Shown: positions 33,244 through 43,993, numbered from the stretch's first letter. The stretch is 64,000 bases of DNA from Cylindrotheca closterium (GCA_933822405.4 CAKOGP040000036.1:1-64000), one strand, 5' to 3'. The notes: generated by a model from the sequence alone, not told the origin. Translations and numbers: made by a program.

Positions 33244-34028
33244 NNNNNNNNNNNNNNNNNNNNNNNNNNNNNNNNNNNNNNNNNNNNNNNNNNNNNNNNN
33301 NNNNNNNNNNNNNNNNNNNNNNNNNNNNNNNNNNNNNNNNNNNNNNNNNNNNNNNNNNNNNNNNNNNNNNNNNNNNNNNNNNNNNNNNNNNNNNNNNNNN
33401 NNNNNNNNNNNNNNNNNNNNNNNNNNNNNNNNNNNNNNNNNNNNNNNNNNNNNNNNNNNNNNNNNNNNNNNNNNNNNNNNNNNNNNNNNNNNNNNNNNNN
33501 NNNNNNNNNNNNNNNNNNNNNNNNNNNNNNNNNNNNNNNNNNNNNNNNNNNNNNNNNNNNNNNNNNNNNNNNNNNNNNNNNNNNNNNNNNNNNNNNNNNN
33601 NNNNNNNNNNNNNNNNNNNNNNNNNNNNNNNNNNNNNNNNNNNNNNNNNNNNNNNNNNNNNNNNNNNNNNNNNNNNNNNNNNNNNNNNNNNNNNNNNNNN
33701 NNNNNNNNNNNNNNNNNNNNNNNNNNNNNNNNNNNNNNNNNNNNNNNNNNNNNNNNNNNNNNNNNNNNNNNNNNNNNNNNNNNNNNNNNNNNNNNNNNNN
33801 NNNNNNNNNNNNNNNNNNNNNNNNNNNNNNNNNNNNNNNNNNNNNNNNNNNNNNNNNNNNNNNNNNNNNNNNNNNNNNNNNNNNNNNNNNNNNNNNNNNN
33901 NNNNNNNNNNNNNNNNNNNNNNNNNNNNNNNNNNNNNNNNNNNNNNNNNNNNNNNNNNNNNNNNNNNNNNNNNNNNNNNNNNNNNNNNNNNNNNNNNNNN
34001 NNNNNNNNNNNNNNNNNNNNNNNNNNNN
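33244..34028. other. Assembly gap (785 N)
   Basis: A run of N; the sequence is unknown. Open frames that run through it are not evidence of genes. It may hide the first exon of the membrane-protein gene. Confidence 0.99.
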
Positions 34029-34477
34029 TACAAACGCATTTCCGTCTTGTCTTGTCAGTTCAGGACCATTGATTCATTCTTCTCGCACACGGCATGCAGT
34101 ATTCATTTTAATAATAAAATATTGTGTGGTTGAAGTTTTGAGTAGTCCGATGAGTCCATTAAAACATTTGTTGTCACGTGGGAAAAATATTATGACCGCG
34201 ACGATGGAAAATCAAAAAACAATCTCCCGCCAACGATAGAGCTGGACATTATCATCGGACGATAGGTGGTTGATTGATTCATTCATTCAAGAAAACAACC
34301 ATTGCATATTTGAGGGAAGGACAACACCAAGACCGCTATACATACTGCTTTGGGGAACAGCAGTGAGGGGTCCAACAATCTTTGTCGAATAAGTCCGACT
34401 GCTGACGGGTGTGGAATTGACTATACACTGCATTACCATCGGTGATTCAAGGCACTTGTTTGCAACAAAAAGCGAGC
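34029..34477. other. Intergenic, upstream of the giant tandem glycosyltransferase
   Basis: No gene seen. It must contain the promoter of the 34478 gene; I found no clear TATA box. Confidence 0.4.
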
Positions 34478-37400
34478 ATGGTGCAAATAAAACGAGTTCC
34501 GCGAACGCCACGACGACGATCACAGTCCAGCGCCATCTTTCGATACGTTCAATATGGCCTTGGCTTTTACTTTGTCTACCTTTGTCTGGCAACCCTCTTG
34601 TTTCGTGACGGTACTACAGAAGACGAAGAACCAGCACCAGTCTCCAAAAATACGAAGGATCTCAATACGAACTATCAACGAAATCTTGGAACCAGCAAAA
34701 GCAAGCAGCAGCAGCAGCAGCGAAACAACAAACCAATGGATATCCACCAAGTCTTGGAATCGAGCAAGAAAAATGTGGCGACATCGGTCAAGGCACGCCA
34801 ATCCAATCATGCTGGTGAGAAGAAGAGAGAGGGACATGTAGATGTAATCTTGCACGAACCTCTCATTTCGGGAGAAGCCGCCTATCTCACTCCTTCCGAG
34901 GTGGACGAAAAGAAATTGGTCCATATCATCCATACGCGATTCATGCAATATCAGCCGGAATTGAAAATGTTGGGCATGGCCCGACTCAAACTCTTTGAAA
35001 CCTTTTGTCTGCCGACCATGACCAATCAGCGGAATCAAGAATATTTGTGGATCATTCGGACCGATCCTGAACTGGATCAGGATGTCAAGGCAGGATTGCT
35101 AACACTCCTCAAAAATATCCAAAACGTCGTCGTGGTCGGCTCCAACGAAATCCGGAAGGGATCTGTGGATATGGGCTTTCGGAGTACCGACGCCATTAGT
35201 GACATTACTGAGGAATCTGTCTTTTTTGGAAATATGGAATTGGTGGAGGCATATTACGAGGCTGCCAAGACGAAGACCTTGTTGGAAACCAACCTAGATG
35301 CCGACGATGGACTTGCGACCAACTTTGTGAAACGATCCCAAGAAGTCATTATGCATTTGTTCCAGGTGAATGATGAGAAACAACGCCGGAAGCAACGACG
35401 ACAGCAATCCTCTTGGTTGACTCTGTGTGCCGGTCGACATGCCGAATGGCAATTCTACGTGCCGTGGGATTTGCAGGATCAGCATGGATCGCTGAAGCAT
35501 GGATCGACTCATGTTTGCATCACAGCAGGTTTGACCTGGGCCAGTCAATACAAGGCCGCTCCACGCTATACCGAATCGCACCATTTGATCAAGAAGGAAA
35601 CACCGGCTTGTAAGGATGAATTTGAACAAGGCGACGATCCGACTTCCCCTACCTTTTTGGCACATGGTCTTCACGAAGACATGGGATGTTGGTTGCAGAT
35701 CCCGACCTTGGAGCATACGGAACTTACGGCGATTCGGGCCCGGACACCAACCTCGACGGGGATGAGTCGGGTCACTACTGCGGCATCCAAATGGACCTTG
35801 GAAGACAAAACTACCAACGGGGCTTTGTGGGCCAAAGTCACGGTGGGAGGAACCTTTCGGATTCGAAACCATCAAGTGATCGAGACACACCAATACCTAG
35901 ATGATAATCTTCCTGCCATTGTGGAAGATAATCTCAAGGGACAATGTCAAAAGGACCATTCATGTTCCGAAGGAATCAAGAAAAAGCTCAAAGGCATTCT
36001 CTACAAGGAGGATGCAACAAGAAGTGAGCATGGGATGATTCACATTGTTCAAACAGCTATCGAAACTCCCATCAGTGTGGATGTCTGGAGGCATTTGTGC
36101 TTGGAATCCATGGAGGTGCAGACGATTTACGATTTCTTGTGGATCATTCGAATCAAAGACTTTGATTCCAATCCGCTCATGTCCGATGCCGTGAATAAGG
36201 TACAAATGCTCAAGATTCTGGAGAAATCAGCCCTAAATATCATTGTTGTGAAATCAAATGGAACTCCTTCCATGGACTTTCGACAATTGGTAGCTACTGC
36301 GGACATTAACCCCGAATCTATCTTGTTTGGAAGCATGTTCACCGTCGAGAACTTTCACAAGGCCGCACAAAACGCGACACTTTTGGAAACAACCTTGGAC
36401 CCAACCGAGGCTTTGTCCAAGACCTTCATCGAAGATATGCAAAAGGCGGCAGACGTCCAACAGGAATATGGTCAAGAAAACGCCAAATTTGCTTGGTATT
36501 ATCGCTGCCAATCAAAGTTCATTGAATGGAACTATTTCCACCCGAGCGAAAATAATGAAGAGAAGATGGGATATGCTCGAGCTAACGATCAGTATTCGGA
36601 TATGTGCGGCAATAACCCAGGGACGACTCGAATCAGTATGCCAGGAGCTCAAATTCCTTTCTTTGCCGACGTATCACAAGCACAAAAGTGTCAAAAGATG
36701 GTGGTTTTGAGAATTGAAAACGGCTGCTACGTCTCGTTGGAAAGCGAAGAACCGGTCGTTGCCCGAGTTGTCATTCCAGACTCCATTGACAAACCAGAAC
36801 CAAGAAAATTGACCGAGAGCGAATTGGAGGAAATCGACGAAGTGGATGGTCATCTTAGCACCGTACTGAGGTACTCCTTCAACATCCTCCCTTATTCCAT
36901 TGGTATCATTCACGAACATATCAAGGATATTCAGTGCGGTGGCGGCAATGTATGCAATAATAAATTGGACAGTGAATATGGAGTTGTACATGTTGTTCAA
37001 ACTTGGATCCCCGGCCCTGATTATTTTGACATTTGGCGTCAATTTTGTTTCGCCATTGAGGCACAGACAACCAAAAAGTTCTTGTGGATCATTCGGATAC
37101 CTACCGAGGCAGACAAGAACTTCATTCACCAAGTGGCGAAGCCATTGCATAAAACCCCACTTAATGTGATCATTGCCAAGTCGAGCAGAGCATCGGATAC
37201 AAACTTTCGACATGGTGAAGCGATATCCGATATTAACAGTAAGAATCTCGTTGTGGGCGACCTGGAAACCTTACAGTATTTCCATAATACAGCGCAAGAG
37301 AAGCCGTTGATAGAAACAAAATTGGATGCAACAGTGGCATTGGCGAAGACCTTCGCTGAAGAAGTTCAAAACATTGTTGCACATCAAGTTCAGATGAAGC

Positions 37401-40400
37401 AGCTAGTTGACAAGGAGAATGCTTGGTACTACCAATGTGTTTCACAGTACATTGAATGGGATTACCACAATCCCCGTGGAGAGGAGATCCCAAATGGGTT
37501 CTTGAAGAACGTCGATGTTAGTATCAACAGTTGTCTTGAACATCCGGGTCGTACGAGAGTATCTATGCCATCGGCAAAAACATCACGTGGTTCATCGGGT
37601 ACAGAGTGCACTGAAAAGAGGAAGGGTCTCGTCGACGGCTGTTTTGCCGTTGTATTGAAAAGGTTGAAGGGGGGATATCCACAGTATGCTGCTCGTGTCA
37701 TGGTACCAAAGGTGATACATGGTGCCGTCAGGAAATCAGTTGACGACGCGGACATGGAAAAACTGAGGGCGGATAATGGTCTACTGAGAGGACACTTGAA
37801 GAACAACTTTGGAGTATATCCTGTCAACATGAAGAATATGAGGAAAAAGATTGAAGAGTATGGGGTAAAGAATCATGGCCTCAGGGGTGCTGGGCAACAG
37901 GAAGCATTGAGTAGTACTGATTCATGGAGCAATAGCCGCGGCATTGTCCACGTCGTGCACACTCGCCTGTTGCAGCGTCAGCCAACATTGTTGACGCTTG
38001 GTAAAGTTCGCCTGGATATATTCAAGACCCTTTGCCTTACTACGATGTCTCAACAAACAAACAAGCAATTCCTTTGGATCATACGGACAGATCCAGAATT
38101 AGACCCTTCCCTGAAGGAAAATCTCCTTCTAGCACTTGAAGGCATTACAAATGTTGTCGTAATTGCGTCGAGGGAGAATAGTGATGGAATCTACAACGGA
38201 GAGTTCCGTGAGCATCATGCAATGAGGGAATTCAATGTTGACTCAATTGTTCACGGAAACCTGACGCTTGTAGAGTCTTTCCATGAGGCTGCTAAGTCGC
38301 ACATTTTGTTGGAAACCAATATTGATTCTGACGATGGCGTTGCATTGACGTTTGTGGAAAATCTTCAAGCAGTGACTCTTGAGTCCTTTGAGCGAGACAG
38401 CTTCAAGGTTGGCTGGGTGAACTTGTGTCTTGGTCGTCACTTGGAATGGCACTTCTACGCACCTTGGCAAAAGAAATCGGACAAGGGTTGTCTACTGTTG
38501 GGGTCAACTAGAAATTGCGTGAAATCTGGATTGAGTTGGGCGGTGAATGTCAAGGCAAAACCCAAGTTTATGACATCTACACACCTGATCAAGGAGAACA
38601 AAGAACAGTGCTCCTTGAATCGAACTGCTTCTGAACGTCTAATTCAAGAGTGCTGGGATGAAATACCACTTGGAGATCCTGAAAACGATGTAACTGCCAT
38701 CCGCTCAATGACTCCTGCTTCTAATGGAATTGCTCGGGGTGAAGTGTCAAAGTTCGATTGGAACATTGATGCATTGAAGTATGACGGAGAAGCTTGGGAT
38801 CTGCTTGAAGCTTACTTTGCTGTGAACACAGAGGATATCAAAGAATCTCGTGCACTGCTTGTTGACAACATGCATGAGGTGGTGATTGAGAATGATAGAA
38901 GTGCTTGCACGCACGAAAAGACCTGCGATGGGCACTGGAAAAACAAATTTCGTCTTGTGCATGTGATTCATGTTTCTGTCTTTGACCCGAACCTTGCGGA
39001 TGTCTTCAGGCGAGTTTCGTTGTCTTCTCTGGTCGGACAGACTTCCAGTGAATTCTTGTTGATTGCCCGAACTGAAGATTTCACGGACCAACGATTGACT
39101 GATACACTCCTCAAGGGCATTCGAGACAGTGCCATCGTAGATCAAGTTCTCTTGGTCAGATCAAACCGCACACACCTTCTAGATTTCCGATCGGAAGAGG
39201 CTATATCTGACATTACGGAAGAAAACTTGCTTCATGGAAGCATGGCTGTTTTGAAGGACTACCACGATGCTGCTCAAAATCGAACGTTACTTGAAACTTA
39301 TTTGCATTCCTTTGAGGGCTTTAAGCGCGATTATGTTGAAGAGCTGCAGAATGCAACAGCCACAAACATCATTCAAGATCGAATCCAAAGTGGTGCAGGT
39401 GGTTGGTATTATCAGTGTGTACCTGCATATGTTGAAAGGACATATTTCTCGCCCACTGGTGATGAGCAAAAAAATGGATATTACTCAGTTCTTGGCGATC
39501 CGGATAGTAAATGCATGAAGCGACCTGGCGTGACGCGGATCAGCAAAATTGGTTCTGATATTCCTACCGATACAAAAAGGTCATACGCCGAAGAATGCTC
39601 TCCAGAACATGACTTGGGCGACGGTTGTTTCCTCCCAAGCGTTTCTGAGATTGTTCCAGCTCTAAGAGTGTTGACTGATTTGGTCGCAAAGCCAACGCAA
39701 CTTGAAGAAGACAAAATCCAAGAGCTCAACAAGCAGCAGTTTGGTATTTTGAGAGAGCTCCGAGCTGAATTCAGTGTTTTCCCTCCAACACTGAAAAATA
39801 TGCGGAAAGAGGTGACTGAAAATGAGCGCCAAATTGTGCATGTCATCCACACGTCCTTGCATGATCCAGCAGAGATCAATATTTGGCGGCATTTCCTAGT
39901 TGACTCTCTTCAACTGCAGACTTCAAAGAACTTCCTTTACATTCTTCGGACGACAAACTTCACCAACCCAAAGGATATGTACAACTTGATGTACCCGCTG
40001 AGCACCAATCACGAAAAGGGTCACATTGAAGCCATTGTTGTGGACTCGAACTACAGTCCACTTGCAGATTTCCGAACTTCTGAGGCAATTGAAGACATGA
40101 CCAATTCAACGCTTCTTCGTGGCGAAATGAATCAGCTCGTAGCCATTCACAAGGCGGCTGGTGCTCGCACAGTAGTCGAAACATTCCTCGGACCTGGCGA
40201 AGGTGTAGCAAGCTCCTTCGTTGCTGACCTGCAAGAGAGTGTATTGAGTCAGCTGAAACAGAATCAAATGCAAGGAGTGCAGCTGATACGCGATCATGAT
40301 TACGGCACGCGCAAGAACTGGTACTACGACTGTAACTCCGAGTTTGTTGAATGGCACTATCACACTCCCCGTGCCGATGACAATAAAATTGGGTTCATGA

Positions 40401-41689
40401 AGCTCATCACTGCTGACCACGAGAGCAATTGTGTTGGCAAACCAGGAACCACAAGAGTAGTGCTACCAGGATCATCGGTTCCAGTTTCTTCTGAGAAGAA
40501 GATGTCATCCATGTGCCAAGCAGGTCAATTCATGGGCGGTTGTTTCATGCCCGGCAAAATGCATGACGAGACAAAGGTCGCCAAGGCGATTATTCCAGCT
40601 TCAACTCAAAACGCAGTTCCATTGCAAGCATCAGAAGCCGCAATCAAGAAGATGGAGACACAGGATAAAATGCTCGCGAAAATGCTTGGAGATTCCTTTA
40701 ACATCAGTCCGTACTCCATCGAGATCATGAAGATGGCAATACATGAGCGAGAGTGTAGCACCGAAGGGATACAGTGCACTGGTCATTTGGATTCGCAGTA
40801 TGGAGTTGTCCACATCATTCAGACATCTTTGCAAGATTCAGCTATGTTCGATGCATGGCGAAAGTGGTGCTTTGCTCTCGAGGCACAGACAACGCATAAG
40901 TTTCTGTATATTCTTCGTGTTGCTCCTGGTGATGAAAAGTTGATGAAGGCAGTTTTGAAGCCTGTCAACAAAACTCCGTTGAACCTCATCGTCGTGGAGT
41001 CAAGTTACACGCCTTCTGTGGATTTCAGACACCCAGATGCTGTGTCCGACATTACCGAGGCCACAGTGAGAAAGGGTAAACTCGATATGTTGCAGCATTA
41101 TCAAAAGACTGCTAGAGAGAAGCCACTTCTTGAAACCTTCTTAGATATACGCGATGCTTTGACTCTCACCTTCGTCAATGATATACAAAAGTCAACACCT
41201 GAGATCATCAGAGAAAACAAATTGACAGATGGTCCCAGTGCCTGGTACTACCAATGCGTTCCAAAATATGTGGCATGGAACTATTTCACGCCCCGCGGAG
41301 ATGAGTCGAAGGGTGGCTTTCTGAGGACGAAAACAAGGGAGGCGGGAGAGTGCTTCAGCCTACCAGGGTCGACGAGAATCAGTTTGCCCGAAGCAAAGAT
41401 ACCAACCGTTCCCGGAGGCTCAACAGAATGCGCGAAGGGGAAAATCGGAGATGGCTGCAGCTTGTCTATTGTGACCAAGAAGGTGCTGGCCGCAAGACTG
41501 TATTTACCTAAAGAAACCGCGCCACCGCCTGAAGAAGGATTGACGGAAGCCGATTTTGAGATGCTTGAAAAGGATAATAACAATCTTGCTAAGATTCTGA
41601 AGGAGGACTTCAACCTTCCTGCCATGAATCGCAATCAATTGCAAAAGAAGTTCAAGGAGATTCTCCTGGAGACTGTTTCTAAACAGTGA
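34478..41689 (+). CDS. Seven-module tandem putative rhamnosyltransferase-like protein (type II membrane, 2403 residues)
   Basis: One uninterrupted exon; the first ATG is 34478. Residues about 18-42 (FRYVQYGLGFYFVYLCLA) are a signal anchor after a basic cytoplasmic tail, followed by a Gln/Ser/Asn stalk. Seven homologous modules of about 300-370 residues follow. Their equivalents of the acidic motif are: A1 LETNLDADDG (about 269), B1 LETTLDPTEA (about 636), B2 IETKLDATVA (about 945), A2 LETNIDSDDG (about 1278), B3 LETYLHSFEG (about 1605), B4 VETFLGPGEG (about 1900) and B5 LETFLDIRDA (about 2217). Only A1 and A2 keep the D-x-D-D pattern and RTDPEL, the putative rhamnosyl transferase signature. 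B modules keep HVxxT, FLxIxR, WYYxC and a PGxTRxS tail. B2 and B5 resemble each other most (AIEAQTTKKFLWII and ALEAQTTHKFLYIL), suggesting duplication of an A-B-B block. The likely site is the Golgi lumen. Confidence 0.85.
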   Translation: MVQIKRVPRTPRRRSQSSAIFRYVQYGLGFYFVYLCLATLLFRDGTTEDEEPAPVSKNTKDLNTNYQRNLGTSKSKQQQQQRNNKPMDIHQVLESSKKNVATSVKARQSNHAGEKKREGHVDVILHEPLISGEAAYLTPSEVDEKKLVHIIHTRFMQYQPELKMLGMARLKLFETFCLPTMTNQRNQEYLWIIRTDPELDQDVKAGLLTLLKNIQNVVVVGSNEIRKGSVDMGFRSTDAISDITEESVFFGNMELVEAYYEAAKTKTLLETNLDADDGLATNFVKRSQEVIMHLFQVNDEKQRRKQRRQQSSWLTLCAGRHAEWQFYVPWDLQDQHGSLKHGSTHVCITAGLTWASQYKAAPRYTESHHLIKKETPACKDEFEQGDDPTSPTFLAHGLHEDMGCWLQIPTLEHTELTAIRARTPTSTGMSRVTTAASKWTLEDKTTNGALWAKVTVGGTFRIRNHQVIETHQYLDDNLPAIVEDNLKGQCQKDHSCSEGIKKKLKGILYKEDATRSEHGMIHIVQTAIETPISVDVWRHLCLESMEVQTIYDFLWIIRIKDFDSNPLMSDAVNKVQMLKILEKSALNIIVVKSNGTPSMDFRQLVATADINPESILFGSMFTVENFHKAAQNATLLETTLDPTEALSKTFIEDMQKAADVQQEYGQENAKFAWYYRCQSKFIEWNYFHPSENNEEKMGYARANDQYSDMCGNNPGTTRISMPGAQIPFFADVSQAQKCQKMVVLRIENGCYVSLESEEPVVARVVIPDSIDKPEPRKLTESELEEIDEVDGHLSTVLRYSFNILPYSIGIIHEHIKDIQCGGGNVCNNKLDSEYGVVHVVQTWIPGPDYFDIWRQFCFAIEAQTTKKFLWIIRIPTEADKNFIHQVAKPLHKTPLNVIIAKSSRASDTNFRHGEAISDINSKNLVVGDLETLQYFHNTAQEKPLIETKLDATVALAKTFAEEVQNIVAHQVQMKQLVDKENAWYYQCVSQYIEWDYHNPRGEEIPNGFLKNVDVSINSCLEHPGRTRVSMPSAKTSRGSSGTECTEKRKGLVDGCFAVVLKRLKGGYPQYAARVMVPKVIHGAVRKSVDDADMEKLRADNGLLRGHLKNNFGVYPVNMKNMRKKIEEYGVKNHGLRGAGQQEALSSTDSWSNSRGIVHVVHTRLLQRQPTLLTLGKVRLDIFKTLCLTTMSQQTNKQFLWIIRTDPELDPSLKENLLLALEGITNVVVIASRENSDGIYNGEFREHHAMREFNVDSIVHGNLTLVESFHEAAKSHILLETNIDSDDGVALTFVENLQAVTLESFERDSFKVGWVNLCLGRHLEWHFYAPWQKKSDKGCLLLGSTRNCVKSGLSWAVNVKAKPKFMTSTHLIKENKEQCSLNRTASERLIQECWDEIPLGDPENDVTAIRSMTPASNGIARGEVSKFDWNIDALKYDGEAWDLLEAYFAVNTEDIKESRALLVDNMHEVVIENDRSACTHEKTCDGHWKNKFRLVHVIHVSVFDPNLADVFRRVSLSSLVGQTSSEFLLIARTEDFTDQRLTDTLLKGIRDSAIVDQVLLVRSNRTHLLDFRSEEAISDITEENLLHGSMAVLKDYHDAAQNRTLLETYLHSFEGFKRDYVEELQNATATNIIQDRIQSGAGGWYYQCVPAYVERTYFSPTGDEQKNGYYSVLGDPDSKCMKRPGVTRISKIGSDIPTDTKRSYAEECSPEHDLGDGCFLPSVSEIVPALRVLTDLVAKPTQLEEDKIQELNKQQFGILRELRAEFSVFPPTLKNMRKEVTENERQIVHVIHTSLHDPAEINIWRHFLVDSLQLQTSKNFLYILRTTNFTNPKDMYNLMYPLSTNHEKGHIEAIVVDSNYSPLADFRTSEAIEDMTNSTLLRGEMNQLVAIHKAAGARTVVETFLGPGEGVASSFVADLQESVLSQLKQNQMQGVQLIRDHDYGTRKNWYYDCNSEFVEWHYHTPRADDNKIGFMKLITADHESNCVGKPGTTRVVLPGSSVPVSSEKKMSSMCQAGQFMGGCFMPGKMHDETKVAKAIIPASTQNAVPLQASEAAIKKMETQDKMLAKMLGDSFNISPYSIEIMKMAIHERECSTEGIQCTGHLDSQYGVVHIIQTSLQDSAMFDAWRKWCFALEAQTTHKFLYILRVAPGDEKLMKAVLKPVNKTPLNLIVVESSYTPSVDFRHPDAVSDITEATVRKGKLDMLQHYQKTAREKPLLETFLDIRDALTLTFVNDIQKSTPEIIRENKLTDGPSAWYYQCVPKYVAWNYFTPRGDESKGGFLRTKTREAGECFSLPGSTRISLPEAKIPTVPGGSTECAKGKIGDGCSLSIVTKKVLAARLYLPKETAPPPEEGLTEADFEMLEKDNNNLAKILKEDFNLPAMNRNQLQKKFKEILLETVSKQ

Positions 41690-41730
41690 ACAAAATATAG
41701 ATGCCATTGTTTTATATATTTTTAACGTTG

Positions 41731-41900
41731 GTGAGCGATGCGCTTTTTGACGAAATTTGTTGTTACAGCTGCGACCACTTGTCCCTCCGAAATAGTAAAC
41801 AAATATGGTATTGCTGTGAGCGATGCGCCTTCTGACGAAATTTGTTGTTACAGTTGCGACCACTTATCCCTCCGCATTAGTAAACAAATATGGTATTGCT
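41731..41900 (+). repeat. Tandem duplication, two 85-bp units
   Basis: Units 41731-41815 and 41816-41900 both start GTGAGCGATGCGC, contain TTTGTTGTTACAG and end ATATGGTATTGCT, with seven or so differences. It lies about 40 bp past the stop of the giant glycosyltransferase, probably in its 3' untranslated region. Confidence 0.85.
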
Positions 41901-42143
41901 GTGTGATGAGAAAAGATCCGTTGTGTCTGCGAATCATCTGCTTCTTCTTGTTGGAAAGCATATCTGGCAGTTTGAATTTTGCGATTGACGAATTTTAAAA
42001 TTTTAACTCGGATCTCAATTTGTAATGGGGGAAACAGAGAGAGGGAGAAAAATCACCTACATATTATTTTATCGTCGCTCATCGAGTGTCGTCGTCACAC
42101 TTTTAGTATTTTCTCTCTCATCGCAAAGAATCTAAAACAGGAA

Positions 42144-43151
42144 ATGAATAACGTTGACGACCACCTCGCCAGTACTCACGAAACGACACCTCTTCAAGGA
42201 ACATTCGTAGCTTCACTGAAAGAGAAGATACGGTCTTCCATCGGCATGGACTCGCGTGAACAAGACAATAATGACGTCAACAAGTCCAACAACAAAAACC
42301 GGTTGAACAATAACAGTGTGGTGATTGATGCTCTGGAATCGTTATTGCACGAAAAGATTTCAGAATCACAGCTTCAATCGAACGATCACTCAGGAATCAC
42401 GACCATGTATCATTGCAAACAATTGGAATCGTGGGATTGTGGTAAGCGCCCATCGGTTTCAAAGTCTGTGACCATTATATTGCTCTCATCACTTATTTGC
42501 TCGGGGGTTTTGTCTTTTTTAGGTATCGCCTGCCTGCTAATGGTCAATAGATGGTTATCGACACAGAACAAAGAATATTCTTCGAAGATGGTTCCCGAGG
42601 ATGAAAAGCTTCGTGAAACCCTCATTGGGAACATTGGCGCGAAATCCATATGGACAGCTGATTTGGTGTTGGAGCTCCACAAGCTATTGGGACAGGGATC
42701 ATCAGCGGACTACATATTTTGCTCCAAGAACATGGGAGTTGATGAGTCTTATAAGGACTTTGGATACTATCGCGATAACTTTGCAAGAGATCAGGAACGA
42801 GTGAATGATGCATTTGTCGAGCTTCAAACATGTAGTACATCCTGTTTTTCAACCTCGCATTTGCCCTTGCCTCTGGTAATGAATGCAGTCTCTCATCCGA
42901 ACTGCATTGCGATTGCGTTGGTGGACAATACCAAACTTCATGGCTTTGACTGGAGTGAATATCTTGGTCACTACGTCATCATCTGTGGATGCAGCTCGGA
43001 TCCAAGTCACCTTGATCTCACGACCAACGTTCAAAACGAGGATCGGTGTCTAGTTTTGAAGAATGTAAGACTCATTGCTGAGTGCTATAGTTTGATTTCT
43101 GGAACAATTGCTAACATGACGTCCTACTACGATGAAACAGACAGGGCGTGA
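42144..43151 (+). CDS. GUCD1-like (Guanylate_cyc_2 family) protein
   Basis: Two exons, 42144-42441 and 42523-43151. Removal of the 81-bp GT-AG intron joins QLESWDC to GIACLLMVNRWL, restoring the hallmark W-D-C-G-(I)-A-C motif of the family. Further signatures: IWTADLVLELHKLLGQG, DYIFCSKNMGV, VNDAFVELQ, CIAIALVDNTKL and LGHYVIICGCSS, the Cys/His/Asp arrangement of a papain-like fold. The family is named for a plant report of guanylyl cyclase activity, but GUCD1 proteins look like cysteine-protease-fold proteins and their true activity is unsettled. The N-terminal 75 residues are Asn-rich. The length, about 308, is slightly longer than the family. The 3' end overlaps the convergent M6-like gene by about 25 bp. 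Confidence 0.84.
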   Translation: MNNVDDHLASTHETTPLQGTFVASLKEKIRSSIGMDSREQDNNDVNKSNNKNRLNNNSVVIDALESLLHEKISESQLQSNDHSGITTMYHCKQLESWDCGKRPSVSKSVTIILLSSLICSGVLSFLGIACLLMVNRWLSTQNKEYSSKMVPEDEKLRETLIGNIGAKSIWTADLVLELHKLLGQGSSADYIFCSKNMGVDESYKDFGYYRDNFARDQERVNDAFVELQTCSTSCFSTSHLPLPLVMNAVSHPNCIAIALVDNTKLHGFDWSEYLGHYVIICGCSSDPSHLDLTTNVQNEDRCLVLKNVRLIAECYSLISGTIANMTSYYDETDRA

Positions 43152-43993
43152 CGACGATCCGACCATGTATGTTTTACCATCACGCTTTGAGCGGTCGTGG
43201 AGAGCAAGCGGTACGGACGATGATATTGTATTTGTGATTCGACAATGATGTTATTATTCGCTATCGAAGATAGCCAACTGGCGCCTGCCGCCTGGTTTCT
43301 TCCGTGAGGGATTCTTTCTTGGTGTGACTCTGGTGGGTTGTGGTGTGAAGCTGGTCTTTTGGATTGCGCGCGAACCGTTCCTTCCTTGAGCCCAGATAGT
43401 TCACGACCACAAAGCAGACAATCTCTCCTGTCATCGGGTTTGCAAACTCCTCCTGTGTTGAGTGAGCATTCACCGTACGCTCCATCTTCCATAGCTGCGA
43501 CGCGTAACGACTTGTGGATGTTTGGTTCCAGGTCATCAATCTTGGTGGGGTCAGTGGTTGTGACTGGATAATACAAGTCAGCAGTGATCTTTCCGCCCTT
43601 GGGCTTTTTGCAGTAGAAGTACGCGAATTCACCATTGTCGCCATATCCAAGCACTTCTCCATGTTCCTCAGCGCGGACTGTTTCCATAGTTACATCATTG
43701 CGTTTGCCGGATCTTTTTTGGTGCAGAGCACGCATCTTTTCAGCATGTTCTCGGCTGAGATGGCGGCTGTGGTGAGCCCCCGATCTTCGGTTGCCATCCT
43801 TGTGGCACACGGTGTACCCATCTTCATCAACAATCCAACTGTTGATGTCACCACCCTTCAATTGACACTCACCCAAAGGCTCACTATTCTGATCATAAAG
43901 ATCGAAAGGGGTGGGGTCTGCCATGTGGCCAGAAGTGTAGAAGAAGCAGAAGCTTCCAACGAGCAAGCTCAATGCAAGAGGTGATAGCTTCAT
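43127..43993 (-). pseudogene. Truncated M6-metalloprotease-like gene (N-terminal predomain only)
   Basis: Starts with a signal peptide (MKLSPLALSLLVGSFCFFY). Then MADPTPFDLYDQNSEPLG and GGDINSWIVDEDGYTV follow, the predomain consensus of M6 (immune-inhibitor-A-like) secreted metalloproteases. A cysteine-bearing stretch (YGECSLNTGGVC) comes next. Near 43370 the likely reading moves to another frame that ends DQLHTTTHQSH and APVGYLR at 43261, where a CTATCGAAGATAG palindrome begins and homology stops. No HExxH zinc domain exists in the window, so this is a broken copy or a short predomain protein. Its last 95 bp recur at 7203 and 46081 next to repeat R. Confidence 0.6.

Noticed and set aside
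32901..34133. Long open frames running through the N gap on both strands
   Set aside because: They are open only because the N run contains no stop codons.
42523..43151. Membrane span in the 42144 gene (TIILLSSLICSGVLSFLG)
   Set aside because: This hydrophobic stretch is the translated intron 42442-42522; splicing it out restores the WDCGIAC motif.
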